This document shows positions 19,328 through 29,082 of a stretch of 64,000 nt of DNA, one piece after another. The notes below the pieces were generated by a model. It was not told the DNA's origin, did not search any database, and saw only the letters and a list, made by a program, of their open reading frames with translations. The translations under genes were made by a program, and so were the position numbers. The stretch's first letter is position 1, and the number at the start of each line of letters is the position of its first letter. This DNA is from Pseudonocardia sp. (lineage in GTDB: Bacteria > Actinomycetota > Actinomycetes > Mycobacteriales > Pseudonocardiaceae), in the NCBI GenBank assembly GCA_029263115.1, contig JAJCYC010000230.1, forward strand, positions 1-64,000. The letters are read 5' to 3'.

Positions 19328-19834
19328 ATGGACCAACCGATCTTCTGGAGCGTACTGCTGGCCGTCGCGGTGCTCGCCGTGGCGGTGCGCCGGCTCGTGG
19401 GCCGTCCGCTGCTCGGTCGCCACGCGACCCCGATCGGTCGCCCCGCGCTGCTCGTGGCCGGTCTCAGCGTCCTCGCACTCGTGTTCCACTGCACCGCGAT
19501 GTTCTTCGGCCCCTGGGTCGATGCGATCCCGGGCGCGCAGGGGCCGGCCGACGCGGTGCGCGGCCTGGGCACCACGAGCCAGATCGCGTACTGGCTGCCG
19601 GCCGCGACCCTGGTGCTGGCCGTGCGCCGGATCTGGTGGCCGGGCCTGCTGCTGCTGGTCATCACGGCGGTGGGGGTCGGGATCACGATGTACTGGCCGT
19701 TCGCCCTGACCACCCACCTCGGCTGGCTCGCCGCCTTCATCGTGGTCGGGTCGGCGATCTCCGCCACCCTGCTCGGCCCCGCACCGGCGACCGGAACCCG
19801 GCACGACGACCGGCACCCGGCGCGAACCGGCTGA
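19328..19834 (+). CDS. Hypothetical membrane protein
   Basis: 168 aa with four hydrophobic segments. Confidence 0.6.
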   Translation: MDQPIFWSVLLAVAVLAVAVRRLVGRPLLGRHATPIGRPALLVAGLSVLALVFHCTAMFFGPWVDAIPGAQGPADAVRGLGTTSQIAYWLPAATLVLAVRRIWWPGLLLLVITAVGVGITMYWPFALTTHLGWLAAFIVVGSAISATLLGPAPATGTRHDDRHPARTG

Positions 19835-19995
19835 GATCGGGTCGTGCCGGGGCCGCAGCGCCAGATGGCGCCGGAGGTATGACATCGCAACGGCGGTACC
19901 GACGGGGCTGGTCGGCTCTCGCACCCTCTTGACTCGTTCGGGTGACTGTTCAGGCTGGGATACGGCCGTGTGGGTGCCTCCTCTAGGCTGGCGGT

Positions 19996-20487
19996 GTGTC
20001 GCGGCCGGTCCGGATCAACGCTGTGCGTGGATCAATCGCGCGGCTGGTCGCGGTGGTTGCGATGGCGGCCGGTCTGCTGGTGTTGATCGTGCCGCTGTGC
20101 GGTGACGGCATGCCCGCGATGCCCTCCCACGCCACCGTCGACCTGGCCTGCGTCTCGGGCGGGATCCAGTCGGCGCAGGCCATGGGTGGCGGCTACACGT
20201 GCTCCCGGGTCGGTGTCGACCCTGCTGTGGATTCGGGCGTTGGGCCGCTCGCCTCCGGTGTCCGGTCGCCTCTGGTGGCCGATCTTGATGGGTCGGCACC
20301 GGGGTCTGGGGTGCTGTTCGCCTGCATCGCGTTCCTGATCGCGGTCCTGGCGGCAGGACGCTGGTGGCGCCGGGTGTGGGCCGCGGCGTCGTTCCCGGTG
20401 CAGCGTGACCCGGTGATCGGTTCGCGAATTGTCGCTCGTCCTGTCCCAGGGCTGACCCTGGCCGAGCTCTGCCTGCTGCGGACGTAG
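19996..20487 (+). CDS. Hypothetical exported/membrane protein
   Basis: GTG start; N-terminal hydrophobic signal-like segment and second TM. Confidence 0.5.
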   Translation: MSRPVRINAVRGSIARLVAVVAMAAGLLVLIVPLCGDGMPAMPSHATVDLACVSGGIQSAQAMGGGYTCSRVGVDPAVDSGVGPLASGVRSPLVADLDGSAPGSGVLFACIAFLIAVLAAGRWWRRVWAAASFPVQRDPVIGSRIVARPVPGLTLAELCLLRT

Positions 20488-20614
20488 AACCGGCGGATCT
20501 TCCGATCGGCACGCCCTCCGCACTTGGGTGGGTGTGCTCGTGCCGGCCCCACAGGCGTGTCGAGCTGTGGGCGTGGCTTTGTCTGGTCCGTTGCGCTCAT
20601 ACAGGAGATCTTCC

Positions 20615-21691
20615 GTGAACCTCACCGCAGTCCTTGTCACCGGCTTGTTCGCCGGCGGTGTCTCGTGCGCCGCTGTGCAGGGCGGCCTGCTCACCGGTCT
20701 GATCAGCCGACAGCGTGCCGCCGCTGTCGGTGTACCCGTAGCGGCCGGACGTTCTCGCGCCGGCAGCACGGACGTCCCGCCGCATGCGTCCCCGTGGCAT
20801 CGGTTGGGCGACGACGTCGCGCCGGTCGCCGGGTTCCTGACCGGCAAGCTGGTCTCGCACGCCGCTCTCGGCGCGCTGCTCGGCGCGCTCGGGAGCGCGG
20901 TGCAGCTGTCGATCGGCACCCGCACGACGCTGCAGCTCCTCGCCGGCGCCGTGATCATCGTGTTCGGTCTGGCGCAGCTGGGCGTGCCGGGGTTCCGTGG
21001 CGTGGTGATCGAGCCGCCGCAGTCGTGGATGCGGGTCGTACGCAGCCGGTCGCGGTCGCAGTCGGCGCTGGCGCCGGCGTTGCTGGGGGTGGCGACGGTG
21101 CTCATCCCGTGCGGGGTGACGCTGTCGGTGCAGGCGCTCGCGCTGGCGTCGGGGTCGGCCGTGTCGGGTGCGGTGATCATGGCGGTGTTCGTGCTGGGCA
21201 CGGCCCCGTTGTTCGCGCTGCTCGGCTACGCCGCCCGCCGCGCCGCCACCGCCTGGCGGGGTCGGCTGGCCATGGTCACCGGGCTCGTCGTGGTGGCGAT
21301 GGGCTTCTATACGCTTAACGGTGGGCTGGAGCTGGCCGGGTCGCCGGTGGCCGCGTCCCGGGTCGTCCAGGCGTTCAGCGCAGGTGGGCCGGAGCCGGAC
21401 GTGTCCGCGGTGTCCGAGCTGGGCGGTCAGCAGCACGTGCTGATCACTGCTCGGCCGGGCTCCTACAGCCCGTCCGCGGTGCAGGCTCGGGCCGGGGTCC
21501 CGACCACGTTGATCGTGCGGTCGGAGGACGCCCAGGGGTGCGTGCGGTCGTTCCTGATCCCGTCGCGGGGGGTGGAGGAGGTCCTGCCCGCCGACGGCGA
21601 GACCCGCATCGAACTGGGTGTGCTCGAGGCCGGGACGCTGCGCTATTCGTGCGGCATGGGCATGTACACCGGCACCATCACGGCAGCCTGA
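20615..21691 (+). CDS. SafE/DsbD-like membrane protein fused to C-terminal cupredoxin-like domain
   Basis: TM region with VSCAAVQGGLL and LIPCGVTLSVQALALASG; C-terminal ...RAGVPTTLIVRSEDAQGCVRSFLIPSRG...LRYSCGMGMYTGTITAA resembles type-1 copper domain. Confidence 0.7.
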   Translation: MNLTAVLVTGLFAGGVSCAAVQGGLLTGLISRQRAAAVGVPVAAGRSRAGSTDVPPHASPWHRLGDDVAPVAGFLTGKLVSHAALGALLGALGSAVQLSIGTRTTLQLLAGAVIIVFGLAQLGVPGFRGVVIEPPQSWMRVVRSRSRSQSALAPALLGVATVLIPCGVTLSVQALALASGSAVSGAVIMAVFVLGTAPLFALLGYAARRAATAWRGRLAMVTGLVVVAMGFYTLNGGLELAGSPVAASRVVQAFSAGGPEPDVSAVSELGGQQHVLITARPGSYSPSAVQARAGVPTTLIVRSEDAQGCVRSFLIPSRGVEEVLPADGETRIELGVLEAGTLRYSCGMGMYTGTITAA

Positions 21692-21709
21692 GTCAGGCCG
21701 GAGATCACG

Positions 21710-21928
21710 ATGTCCACCACGTACACCTTCCGTATCGAGGGCATGCACTGCGGCAGCTGCGCCCTGCTCATCGACGACGTGCTCGAGGATCTGCCCGGGC
21801 TGCGCAGCACCCAGACCTCGATGAAGCGGGCGCGCACCGTCGTCGAGCTGGGGCCGGGCGGCGCCACTCCCGCCGACGTCATCGCCGCGGTCAGGGAGCT
21901 CGGCTACACCGCGCATTACCTGCCCTGA
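21710..21928 (+). CDS. HMA-domain metallochaperone (CopZ-like)
   Basis: YTFRIEGMHCGSCALLIDDVLEDLPGL. Confidence 0.85.
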   Translation: MSTTYTFRIEGMHCGSCALLIDDVLEDLPGLRSTQTSMKRARTVVELGPGGATPADVIAAVRELGYTAHYLP

Positions 21929-21978
21929 TCGCCCGTTGTCGTGGATCGACGCCCTGCCCGGGTACGTCACGCAGCCTG

Positions 21979-22004
21979 CTACGTTCTCGGTACGGAGGTA
22001 GTAG
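21979..22004. promoter_or_regulatory. Candidate operator/promoter, motif family 1, upstream of copC-copD
   Basis: CTACGTTCTCGGTACGGAGGTAGTAG immediately before ATG at 22007. Confidence 0.5.
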
Positions 22005-22006
22005 AT

Positions 22007-24076
22007 ATGGGGCGTACTGCTCAATGGTGCGGCGCGGACCGGCGCGGGTCGGCATCACGTGGGTGGTTCCTGCGACTCGGCGCGACGGTCGCCGCCCTGG
22101 TGGTGGTCGGGCTCGTCGTGCTGCCGGCGCCTCCCGCGGCGGCCCACCCGACCTTGCGGGCCACCTCGCCCGCGGCCGGTTACGCGGTGGCGGAGTCGCC
22201 GCGGGAGGTCACGCTCGACTTCGGGGAGCCGGTCGGGCTGCTCGACGACTCGTTGCGTCTCACCTCGAGTGCGGGAACGCCGGTGACGACCTCGCCGGCC
22301 GCGCTGTCACAGGAGGGGCGCCGGCTGAGCGTGGGCATCGCCGACGCGCTGGCTGCCGGGGTCTACCGGGTGGCGTGGCAGGTCCGCGGCGAGGACGGTG
22401 ACCTGGTCTCGGGCGGGTTCTCCTTCGCTGTCAGCCCCCCGCTCGTGGAGGGCGCCGGTCCGGCGGCACCCGACGACGCCGCCGGCTCCGCGCTCGTCGA
22501 GGGCGCCGGTTCGGCGGCACCTGCCGGTGCCTTGGCGGGAGTGAACCTGCCGGCCGCGCTGCGGTGGACCCTGTTCGCCGCGCTCGCCCTGGGTCTGGGT
22601 GGCGCGGCGGGTGCGGTCCTGGTCGGGCGGATCCGTCGCGAGGCCGCCGGCAAGGGTGTCGAACTCGCGTCCGTGGCCGCGCCGGTGTCGGCGGCGGCCG
22701 TGGTGGGGGTGGTCGCGACCGCGGGACTGATCGTGGCCGGCGGTTACGATCTCGCCGAGGTGCTCGGGTCACGCCCCGGGGCGCTGCTCGGCGTCGAGCT
22801 GGCGGCGTTCGCCGCGGCGCTCGGTCTCGCGGCAGCGGGCCGGATCCCCGGGTGGTCCCGGCTGCGGACCGCGGCGGCGATTCCGCTGCTCGGGGTCCTG
22901 GCTTCGGAGGCCCTGCGCGCCCATGTGGCGGCCCAGAATCCGCTCGCCGGGGGAGTGTTGACCGCCGTGCATCTGCTGGCTGCGGCCCTGTGGGTGGGCG
23001 CGTTGGCGCACGTGCTGCACGTGGCGGCGCGTTGGCGTGGCCGGTCGGGCTGGACGCGGCTGCTGATGGCGGACTACGGCCGGCTCGCGGTGTGGTCGGT
23101 GGTCGCGGTGATCGTCACCGGCATCGTGCAGGCCGTCCTGCTCGTGCCCGACCCGGCCGAGCTGTTCGGCACCGGCTACGGGCAGGTGCTGCTCGCGAAG
23201 CTCGCCGTGGTCACGGTCGTGATCGGGTGCGCGGTGCTGGCGCGGCGACGGATCCACCGGGGGCTGCGGACGGGCCCGGCACAACGCAAGCCGGTGGGCA
23301 GGGCGGTCCGGGTCGAGATCGTCGCGCTGGCCGGGGTCCTCGCGCTGACCGGCGCGTTGACCTCGCTCACCCCGCCCGCGCAGGCCGCCGCCGGCATCGC
23401 GCTGCCCCCGCCGCCGGTCGGGCCGGCGCTGCCGGTGGGCACCCTTGCCGGTCAGGTCACGGTGGCGGCCACGGCCAGCGCCGGGCGCCTGGTGGTGCGG
23501 CTGATCACCCCGCTGGACGGCCCCTACGACGACCCACCCGCGTCGCCGCCTTACCGGCTGACGGTGCGCACCATGTCCGGCGTCGAGCTCGCTCTGGTGC
23601 CGTGCGGGACCGGGTGCTTCACCGCGCCGGTGGACTGGCGCCCCGGAACCACGACGCTCGCCCTGGACGCGACCGCGCCCCCCTGGTCCGGCGGTCCGGC
23701 CCGGCTCGACGTCACCTGGCCGCCCCGCCCGGCGGTCGATCGGTTCGACCGGGTCCTCGCCGCGATGCGCGACGTGGGCTCCTTCACCCTGATCGAGACC
23801 GTCAGCAGCGACACCCGCGCCGATCCCGGGATCGTCCGGGACCTTCCCACGACGGGTGCGGACTTCATCGCTCGCGAGCCCTACGCCGAGGGCGTCTCCG
23901 ATGCGGTCACGGTGTCCGGTCCGGACGGCGACCAGCTCGCGTTTGCCTTCCCCGCCAACGGCATCTCCACCCAGCTCTGGCTCGACGACCGCGACCGCAT
24001 CACCCGGCAGGTGCTGGTCAGCCCCAACCACCTGATCACCCGCACCTTCGCCTACCTCCCGCCGGGGCCGACGTGA
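22007..24076 (+). CDS. CopC-CopD fusion (copper resistance, YcnJ-like)
   Basis: CopC N-terminus AAAHPTLRATSPAAGYAVAESPREVTLDFGEPV, then CopD TMs (TAVHLLAAALWVGALAHVLHVAARW). Confidence 0.88.
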   Translation: MGRTAQWCGADRRGSASRGWFLRLGATVAALVVVGLVVLPAPPAAAHPTLRATSPAAGYAVAESPREVTLDFGEPVGLLDDSLRLTSSAGTPVTTSPAALSQEGRRLSVGIADALAAGVYRVAWQVRGEDGDLVSGGFSFAVSPPLVEGAGPAAPDDAAGSALVEGAGSAAPAGALAGVNLPAALRWTLFAALALGLGGAAGAVLVGRIRREAAGKGVELASVAAPVSAAAVVGVVATAGLIVAGGYDLAEVLGSRPGALLGVELAAFAAALGLAAAGRIPGWSRLRTAAAIPLLGVLASEALRAHVAAQNPLAGGVLTAVHLLAAALWVGALAHVLHVAARWRGRSGWTRLLMADYGRLAVWSVVAVIVTGIVQAVLLVPDPAELFGTGYGQVLLAKLAVVTVVIGCAVLARRRIHRGLRTGPAQRKPVGRAVRVEIVALAGVLALTGALTSLTPPAQAAAGIALPPPPVGPALPVGTLAGQVTVAATASAGRLVVRLITPLDGPYDDPPASPPYRLTVRTMSGVELALVPCGTGCFTAPVDWRPGTTTLALDATAPPWSGGPARLDVTWPPRPAVDRFDRVLAAMRDVGSFTLIETVSSDTRADPGIVRDLPTTGADFIAREPYAEGVSDAVTVSGPDGDQLAFAFPANGISTQLWLDDRDRITRQVLVSPNHLITRTFAYLPPGPT

Positions 24077-24101
24077 CCAGCCCTTCGTCCCACATCCGCA
24101 A

Positions 24102-24125
24102 CCCCACCCCACCTGGGGTGGGGTA
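24102..24125. promoter_or_regulatory. CsoR-type operator
   Basis: CCCCACCCCACCTGGGGTGGGGTA G/C-tract imperfect palindrome 10 nt before csoR ATG. Confidence 0.55.
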
Positions 24126-24135
24126 CAGTGGTGCC

Positions 24136-24489
24136 ATGGACGAGCAGCAGAGGTCCGTGGTCAACCGGTTGAAGACCGCCCGCGGCCATGTCAACGGCAT
24201 CATCACCATCGTCGAGAACGACGCCTACTGCCCCGACGTGATGAAGCAGCTCTCCGCGGTGCAGGGCCTGCTGGAGGGCGCGAGCCGGCTGATGCTGCGC
24301 CGGCACCTGGAGACCTGCGTGGCCAAGGCCATGCAGGAGGGCCGGACCGCGGAGATCGTGGACGAGTTGATGGAGACGTTGAAGTTCGACAAGCAGGTGT
24401 TCCGCACCCCGGCAGCCTCCGAACAGGGCCCCGCCACGGTGGAGCAGCCGGACAGCCCGCTGGAGCAGGAAGGAGCAGCTCATGTCTGA
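24136..24489 (+). CDS. csoR: CsoR-family copper-sensing repressor
   Basis: [53 protein letters not shown] with C-H-C ligands. Confidence 0.92.
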   Translation: MDEQQRSVVNRLKTARGHVNGIITIVENDAYCPDVMKQLSAVQGLLEGASRLMLRRHLETCVAKAMQEGRTAEIVDELMETLKFDKQVFRTPAASEQGPATVEQPDSPLEQEGAAHV

Positions 24490-27091
24490 GATTGCGGTGA
24501 TCGAGCAGAAGGCGGCCGGCTCGCCCGAGCCGGCCGCGCTGGACTTCGCGGTGCGGGGCATGACGTGCGGCTCGTGCGCGAACCGCGTGCGGCGCGCGCT
24601 GACCAAACAGCCCGGGGTGTCCTCGGCGGAGGTCAACTTCGCGACCGCGTCGGCGCGCGTGGTGCTGGCCGAGCAGCCCACCGATCTCGGGGCGCTGCGG
24701 GCCGCGGTGGCCAAGGCCGGCTACGAACTGGACCTCCCGGGCGGGCGGGCCGGTTCCGCACCGTCGCGGGCCGGTGCGGGTGACGGCAAGGCCGGCGGCG
24801 GGAAGGCCGGCAGCGGGAAGGCCGGCGGCGGGGGACAGGCAGAGGAGCAGGAGACGGACGAGGAGGCCGCGGCGCAACGGTCGTGGCTGTGGCGCACCAT
24901 CGTGGCGTGGCCGCTGGGGCTGGCCACGATGGTACTGGCGTTCTGGCCGCTGGCCGTGGAGCAGCCGTGGTCGCCGTGGGCGCAGCTGGTGCTCGCGGCG
25001 CCGGTGCAGTTCGTCGTGGGATGGCCGTTCCTGCTCGGGGCGGCGCGACGGGCACGGCGCTTCTCGGCGGACATGAACACGTTGATCGCGGTCGGCACCC
25101 TGGCCGCGTTCTCGTTCTCGCTGGTGGAGTTGTTGGCCGGTCGCACGGAGCTCTACTTCGAGACCGCGGCGCTGCTGATCGCGTTCCTGGTGCTGGGCCG
25201 CTACTTCGAGATCCGGGCCCGGCGCCGTGCGGGCAAAGCGATCCGGGCGCTGCTGGAGCTGGGCGCGAAGGAGGCCCGGGTCATCCGCAACGGCGCCGAG
25301 GTGATGGTCCCCGTCGAGCAGGTCGGGGTCGGGGACCTGTTGCGGATCCGGCCGGGGGAGAAGGTCCCGACTGACGGTGAGGTCGTCGACGGGTCCTCCG
25401 CGGTGGATGAGTCGATGTTGACCGGCGAGTCGGTGCCGGTGGAGAAGACCGTCGGCACCTCGGTGGCCGGGGCCACGGTGAACACCAGCGGGGTGCTCAC
25501 CGTCCGGGCCACCGCGGTCGGCGGCGACACCGCACTGGCCCAGATCGTGTCGCTGGTCTCGGCGGCGCAGGCCGGCAAGGGCAAGGCGCAGCGCATCGCC
25601 GACCGGATCTCGTCGGTCTTCGTGCCGACCGTGATCGGGATCGCGATCGCGACCTTCCTGGTCTGGTGGCTGCTGCTCGGTGACCCGGAGGGCGGGTTGA
25701 TCGCCGCGGTCGCGGTGCTGATCATCGCGTGCCCCTGCGCGCTCGGGCTGGCCACCCCGGTCGCGATCCTGGTCGGCACCGGGCGCGGCGCCAGCATGGG
25801 GATCCTGATCAAGGGTGTGGAGGTGCTGGAGCGCACCCGGAAGATCAGCACCGTGGTGTTCGACAAGACCGGCACCCTGACCAAGGGTGAGATGTCGTTG
25901 ACCGACACCGAGGCCGGCCCCGGCACCGATCGGGCCGTGCTGCTGCGCCGCGCGGGAGCGGTGGAGGCCGACAGCGAGCACCCGATTGGCCACGCCATCG
26001 CCGCCGCCGCCCGCGACGCGGACGGCGCCCTGCCGGCGGTGACCGGCTTCGAGTCGGTCGCGGGCCACGGGGTGCGCGCCGACGTCGAGGGCACGACCGT
26101 GTGGGTCGGGCGACGCAAGATGGCCGCCGAGGCCGGACTCGCGCTGCCCGAAGAGCTGGAGACCGTCGCCGGAAGGTTGGAGTCCGAGGGGAAGACCGCG
26201 GTGTTCGCGGGCTGGGGCGGCCAGGTCCGCGGGGTACTCGCCGTGGCCGACACCCTCAAGGAGGGTGCCGCGGACACCGTCGCCGAGCTGCACCGGATGG
26301 GCCTGAAGGTCGCCATGATCACCGGCGACAACGCCCGCACCGCCGCCGCGATAGCGAAGCGGGTGGGCATCGACACCGTGCTGGCCGAGGTGCTCCCGGC
26401 GGACAAGCAGACCGAGGTGGCCCGGCTGCAGGCCGCCGGTGAGGTCGTGGCCATGGTCGGCGACGGGGTGAACGACGCGCCGGCGCTGGTGGCCGCCGAC
26501 CTGGGCATCGCGATCGGCACCGGCACCGACGTCGCGATCGAGTCCTCGGACCTGACCCTGATGCGCGGGGACCTGGGCGGGGTGCCGACCGCGATCCGGC
26601 TCTCCCGGCGCACCTACCGCACGATCTGGCAGAACTTCGGCTGGGCGTTCGGCTACAACGTGGGGCTGATCCCGCTGGCCGCGCTCGGCCTGCTCAACCC
26701 CATCTTCGCCGGCGCGGCGATGGGATTCTCCTCGGTCAGCGTGGTGTCCAACTCGCTGCGCCTGAAGCGCTTCCGCGACCCCCGCCCGCGCGCGGCGGGT
26801 TCGCCGCGCACCGCGCCCCCCGCCTCCGCACCTCTGGCCTCCGAGCCCGTGGCCTCCGAGCCTGGGGGAACCGACTACGTGCGCGTGCACCTGCGCGACG
26901 GCGGCTGGGTCGAGGGGTACCGCCGTGCGTCCACCGTGAGCGACGACCGGGTGCTGCTGCTCGATCCCGTAGCGGCCGGTGACCGTCCCGGCGCCGCCGC
27001 GCGCCCGCCCCGTCCGCGCGAGGCGTTCCTTCCCGTCTGCGACACCGAGCGCATCGAGTCGCTCGCCGCACCCAGCAACCGCGGAGCCTGA
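24482..27091 (+). CDS. copA: Copper-translocating P1B-type ATPase with C-terminal extension
   Basis: [53 protein letters not shown]. Confidence 0.92.
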   Translation: MSEIAVIEQKAAGSPEPAALDFAVRGMTCGSCANRVRRALTKQPGVSSAEVNFATASARVVLAEQPTDLGALRAAVAKAGYELDLPGGRAGSAPSRAGAGDGKAGGGKAGSGKAGGGGQAEEQETDEEAAAQRSWLWRTIVAWPLGLATMVLAFWPLAVEQPWSPWAQLVLAAPVQFVVGWPFLLGAARRARRFSADMNTLIAVGTLAAFSFSLVELLAGRTELYFETAALLIAFLVLGRYFEIRARRRAGKAIRALLELGAKEARVIRNGAEVMVPVEQVGVGDLLRIRPGEKVPTDGEVVDGSSAVDESMLTGESVPVEKTVGTSVAGATVNTSGVLTVRATAVGGDTALAQIVSLVSAAQAGKGKAQRIADRISSVFVPTVIGIAIATFLVWWLLLGDPEGGLIAAVAVLIIACPCALGLATPVAILVGTGRGASMGILIKGVEVLERTRKISTVVFDKTGTLTKGEMSLTDTEAGPGTDRAVLLRRAGAVEADSEHPIGHAIAAAARDADGALPAVTGFESVAGHGVRADVEGTTVWVGRRKMAAEAGLALPEELETVAGRLESEGKTAVFAGWGGQVRGVLAVADTLKEGAADTVAELHRMGLKVAMITGDNARTAAAIAKRVGIDTVLAEVLPADKQTEVARLQAAGEVVAMVGDGVNDAPALVAADLGIAIGTGTDVAIESSDLTLMRGDLGGVPTAIRLSRRTYRTIWQNFGWAFGYNVGLIPLAALGLLNPIFAGAAMGFSSVSVVSNSLRLKRFRDPRPRAAGSPRTAPPASAPLASEPVASEPGGTDYVRVHLRDGGWVEGYRRASTVSDDRVLLLDPVAAGDRPGAAARPPRPREAFLPVCDTERIESLAAPSNRGA

Positions 27092-27092
27092 C

Positions 27093-27752
27093 ATGCCGGT
27101 CCTTCCCGAGGAGATCACCAACCAGTCGTTTCGCCGCCGCTGGCGTGGCTACGACCCCGACCGGGTCGACGGGTTCCTGGCCCGGGTTGGCGCCGACTAC
27201 GTGGGCGCCATCGACCGGGTCGCCACCGTCGCCCTTGACGGTGCCCGGGCCCGCAGCGAACGCGACGAGATGACGGGTCGCCTCGACGCCCTGACCCGGG
27301 ACGTGCGCGAGGCGGGCGAGCAGGTCCGCGCCGATGCCGACGCCGACGCCGCCTCGATCAGGGCGCGTGCCGAGCGGGCGGCCGAGCTCATCCTCGCCCA
27401 GGCCGAGGATGCCGCGGCCGCATGCGGGCGGCAGGCACAGGCACTGCGCGACGCGGCGCAGGCCGACGCCGACGCCGCCCGGCAGCGCCTCGAGGACGCC
27501 GACCAGCGGGCTCGCCAGTTCGAGGACGCCGCCCGGGACCGTTGGGACGCCGTCCGCGCCCAGACCGAGGCCCGTTTCGAGCAGCTGCAGATCGCCGAGC
27601 GCCGCTTCGCCGACCGCGCACGGCAGGTGGAGTCGGCGCTGGCCGGGCTGCGCAACCAGGTCGGGCTGCTCGAGCAGGTCCAGCGGGCCGAGCAGCTCCT
27701 CGCGTCGGTGCGCACCGGGGACACGGATAGCGCCGATGGCGATCACACCTGA
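27093..27752 (+). CDS. DivIVA-domain coiled-coil protein
   Basis: N-terminus NQSFRRRWRGYDPDRVDGFLARVGADY, then long Ala/Glu/Arg coiled coil. Confidence 0.7.
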   Translation: MPVLPEEITNQSFRRRWRGYDPDRVDGFLARVGADYVGAIDRVATVALDGARARSERDEMTGRLDALTRDVREAGEQVRADADADAASIRARAERAAELILAQAEDAAAACGRQAQALRDAAQADADAARQRLEDADQRARQFEDAARDRWDAVRAQTEARFEQLQIAERRFADRARQVESALAGLRNQVGLLEQVQRAEQLLASVRTGDTDSADGDHT

Positions 27753-28365
27753 ACGGCGCCGCCGCTGGCGGCGCCACTGGGATCGGCAGCCCTGCACCTA
27801 CGACCGGCAGATGGGGATGCTGGACCGGGTGCTGTTCGGCGACACCCGCCGCTGGGTCTGTGGGAAGGCCACGGGCCGGGTGTTGGAGGTGGCTATCGGC
27901 ACCGGTCTCAACCTCCCGCACTACCCGGCCGGGGTGGCGCTGATCGGGATCGAGCTGAGCCCCGCGATGCTCGCGCTCGCCGATCGCCGCGCCGCGGAGC
28001 TGGACCGGGAGGTGGATCTGCGGGTGGGGGACGCCGAGGCGCTGGAGTTCGACGACGCCACGTTCGACACCGTGGTGTGCACGTTCTCGCTGTGCGCCAT
28101 TCCCGACCACCGCCGGGCGGTCGCGGAGATGGTGCGGGTGCTGCGTCCGGGCGGGCGGCTGCTGCTGGCCGACCACGTCATCAGCAGCCATCCCGTCCTG
28201 CGGGCCGGGCAGCGGTTCGTCGAGCTGGCCAGCGTCCCGCTGGGCGGCGAACACTTCCGGCGCCGCCCCCTTGAGCTGGTCACCGCGGCCGGGCTGCGCA
28301 TCGAGGAGCACGACCGGTTCGCTGCGGGTGTCGTGGAGAGGCTCGCGGCCCGCCGCACGAGCTGA
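27736..28365 (+). CDS. Class I SAM-dependent methyltransferase
   Basis: VLEVAIGTGLNLPHYP, VVCTFSLCAIPDHRRAVAEMVRVLRPGGRLLLADH. Confidence 0.88.
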   Translation: MAITPERRRRWRRHWDRQPCTYDRQMGMLDRVLFGDTRRWVCGKATGRVLEVAIGTGLNLPHYPAGVALIGIELSPAMLALADRRAAELDREVDLRVGDAEALEFDDATFDTVVCTFSLCAIPDHRRAVAEMVRVLRPGGRLLLADHVISSHPVLRAGQRFVELASVPLGGEHFRRRPLELVTAAGLRIEEHDRFAAGVVERLAARRTS

Positions 28366-28377
28366 CAGCCGGAATGA

Positions 28378-29082
28378 TCACCCGACCGGCTCGGCGAAGC
28401 GGGCAACGGCCGCGGCCACCTCGTCCGGTGTCCGGAACACCACCGGCGGGTTGACCCAGGCGACCGAGCCGTCGGGTCGCAGCACATATGTGACGGGAAG
28501 GACCGGTGGGCTGCGCAGCGCGGCGAGCAGCGCCGCGTCGGGATCGGTGACCGACGGGTAGTGGGCGCCGAGCGCGGTGAGCGCGTCGAGTGCGTCGGCC
28601 GGTTGGTCCTGCACGTTGATCCCGACCACCGGCAGCGCGCCGGGGCGTGCGGCGTAGGCGGCCAGTACCGGGATCTCCTCGCGGCACGGCCGGCACCAGG
28701 AGGCCCAGACGTTGAGCAGCGCTGGACGGCCAGCCAGCGCGGCGCCCAGGTCGACCGTGCCCGGGGCGCCCAAGCAGGGCACGATGATCCCGGCCAGCGG
28801 CCCAGTCGCAGCTGAACTCCCCGGGGCGGACGATGGACACGGTTCCAACGCGGCTTGCTGGCGCCGCCCGGCCAGTTCCGCATCGTCGGGGGCGGGAGAC
28901 GTGCGCGGCCCGGTGTCGAGGACCTGCGGCGTCGCCGTCGTCGATGCGGTGGGGGAGCCGGCGCGCGGGGTCCCCGGTGGCCACAGCGCGATTACCCCGG
29001 CGACGGCGAGGACGATCACCACGACCGTCCACCGCGCGTCCGACCGCCGCAGCAGCGCCCCGACCGCAGCCGTTCGGCTCAT
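28378..29082 (-). CDS. TlpA-family thiol-disulfide oxidoreductase
   Basis: ALLNVWASWCRPCREEIPVLAAYA, VVGINVQDQPADALDAL. Confidence 0.85.
   Translation of the reverse strand: MSRTAAVGALLRRSDARWTVVVIVLAVAGVIALWPPGTPRAGSPTASTTATPQVLDTGPRTSPAPDDAELAGRRQQAALEPCPSSAPGSSAATGPLAGIIVPCLGAPGTVDLGAALAGRPALLNVWASWCRPCREEIPVLAAYAARPGALPVVGINVQDQPADALDALTALGAHYPSVTDPDAALLAALRSPPVLPVTYVLRPDGSVAWVNPPVVFRTPDEVAAAVARFAEPVG

Noticed and set aside
22564-24489. 641-aa plus-strand ORF starting inside copC-copD
   Set aside because: Only the last 117 codons (CsoR, from 24136) are real; upstream is an out-of-frame shadow of CopD.
24203-27121. 972-aa minus-strand ORF
   Set aside because: Antisense to csoR-copA; His/Arg/Gly-rich composition typical of spurious GC-rich reading frames.
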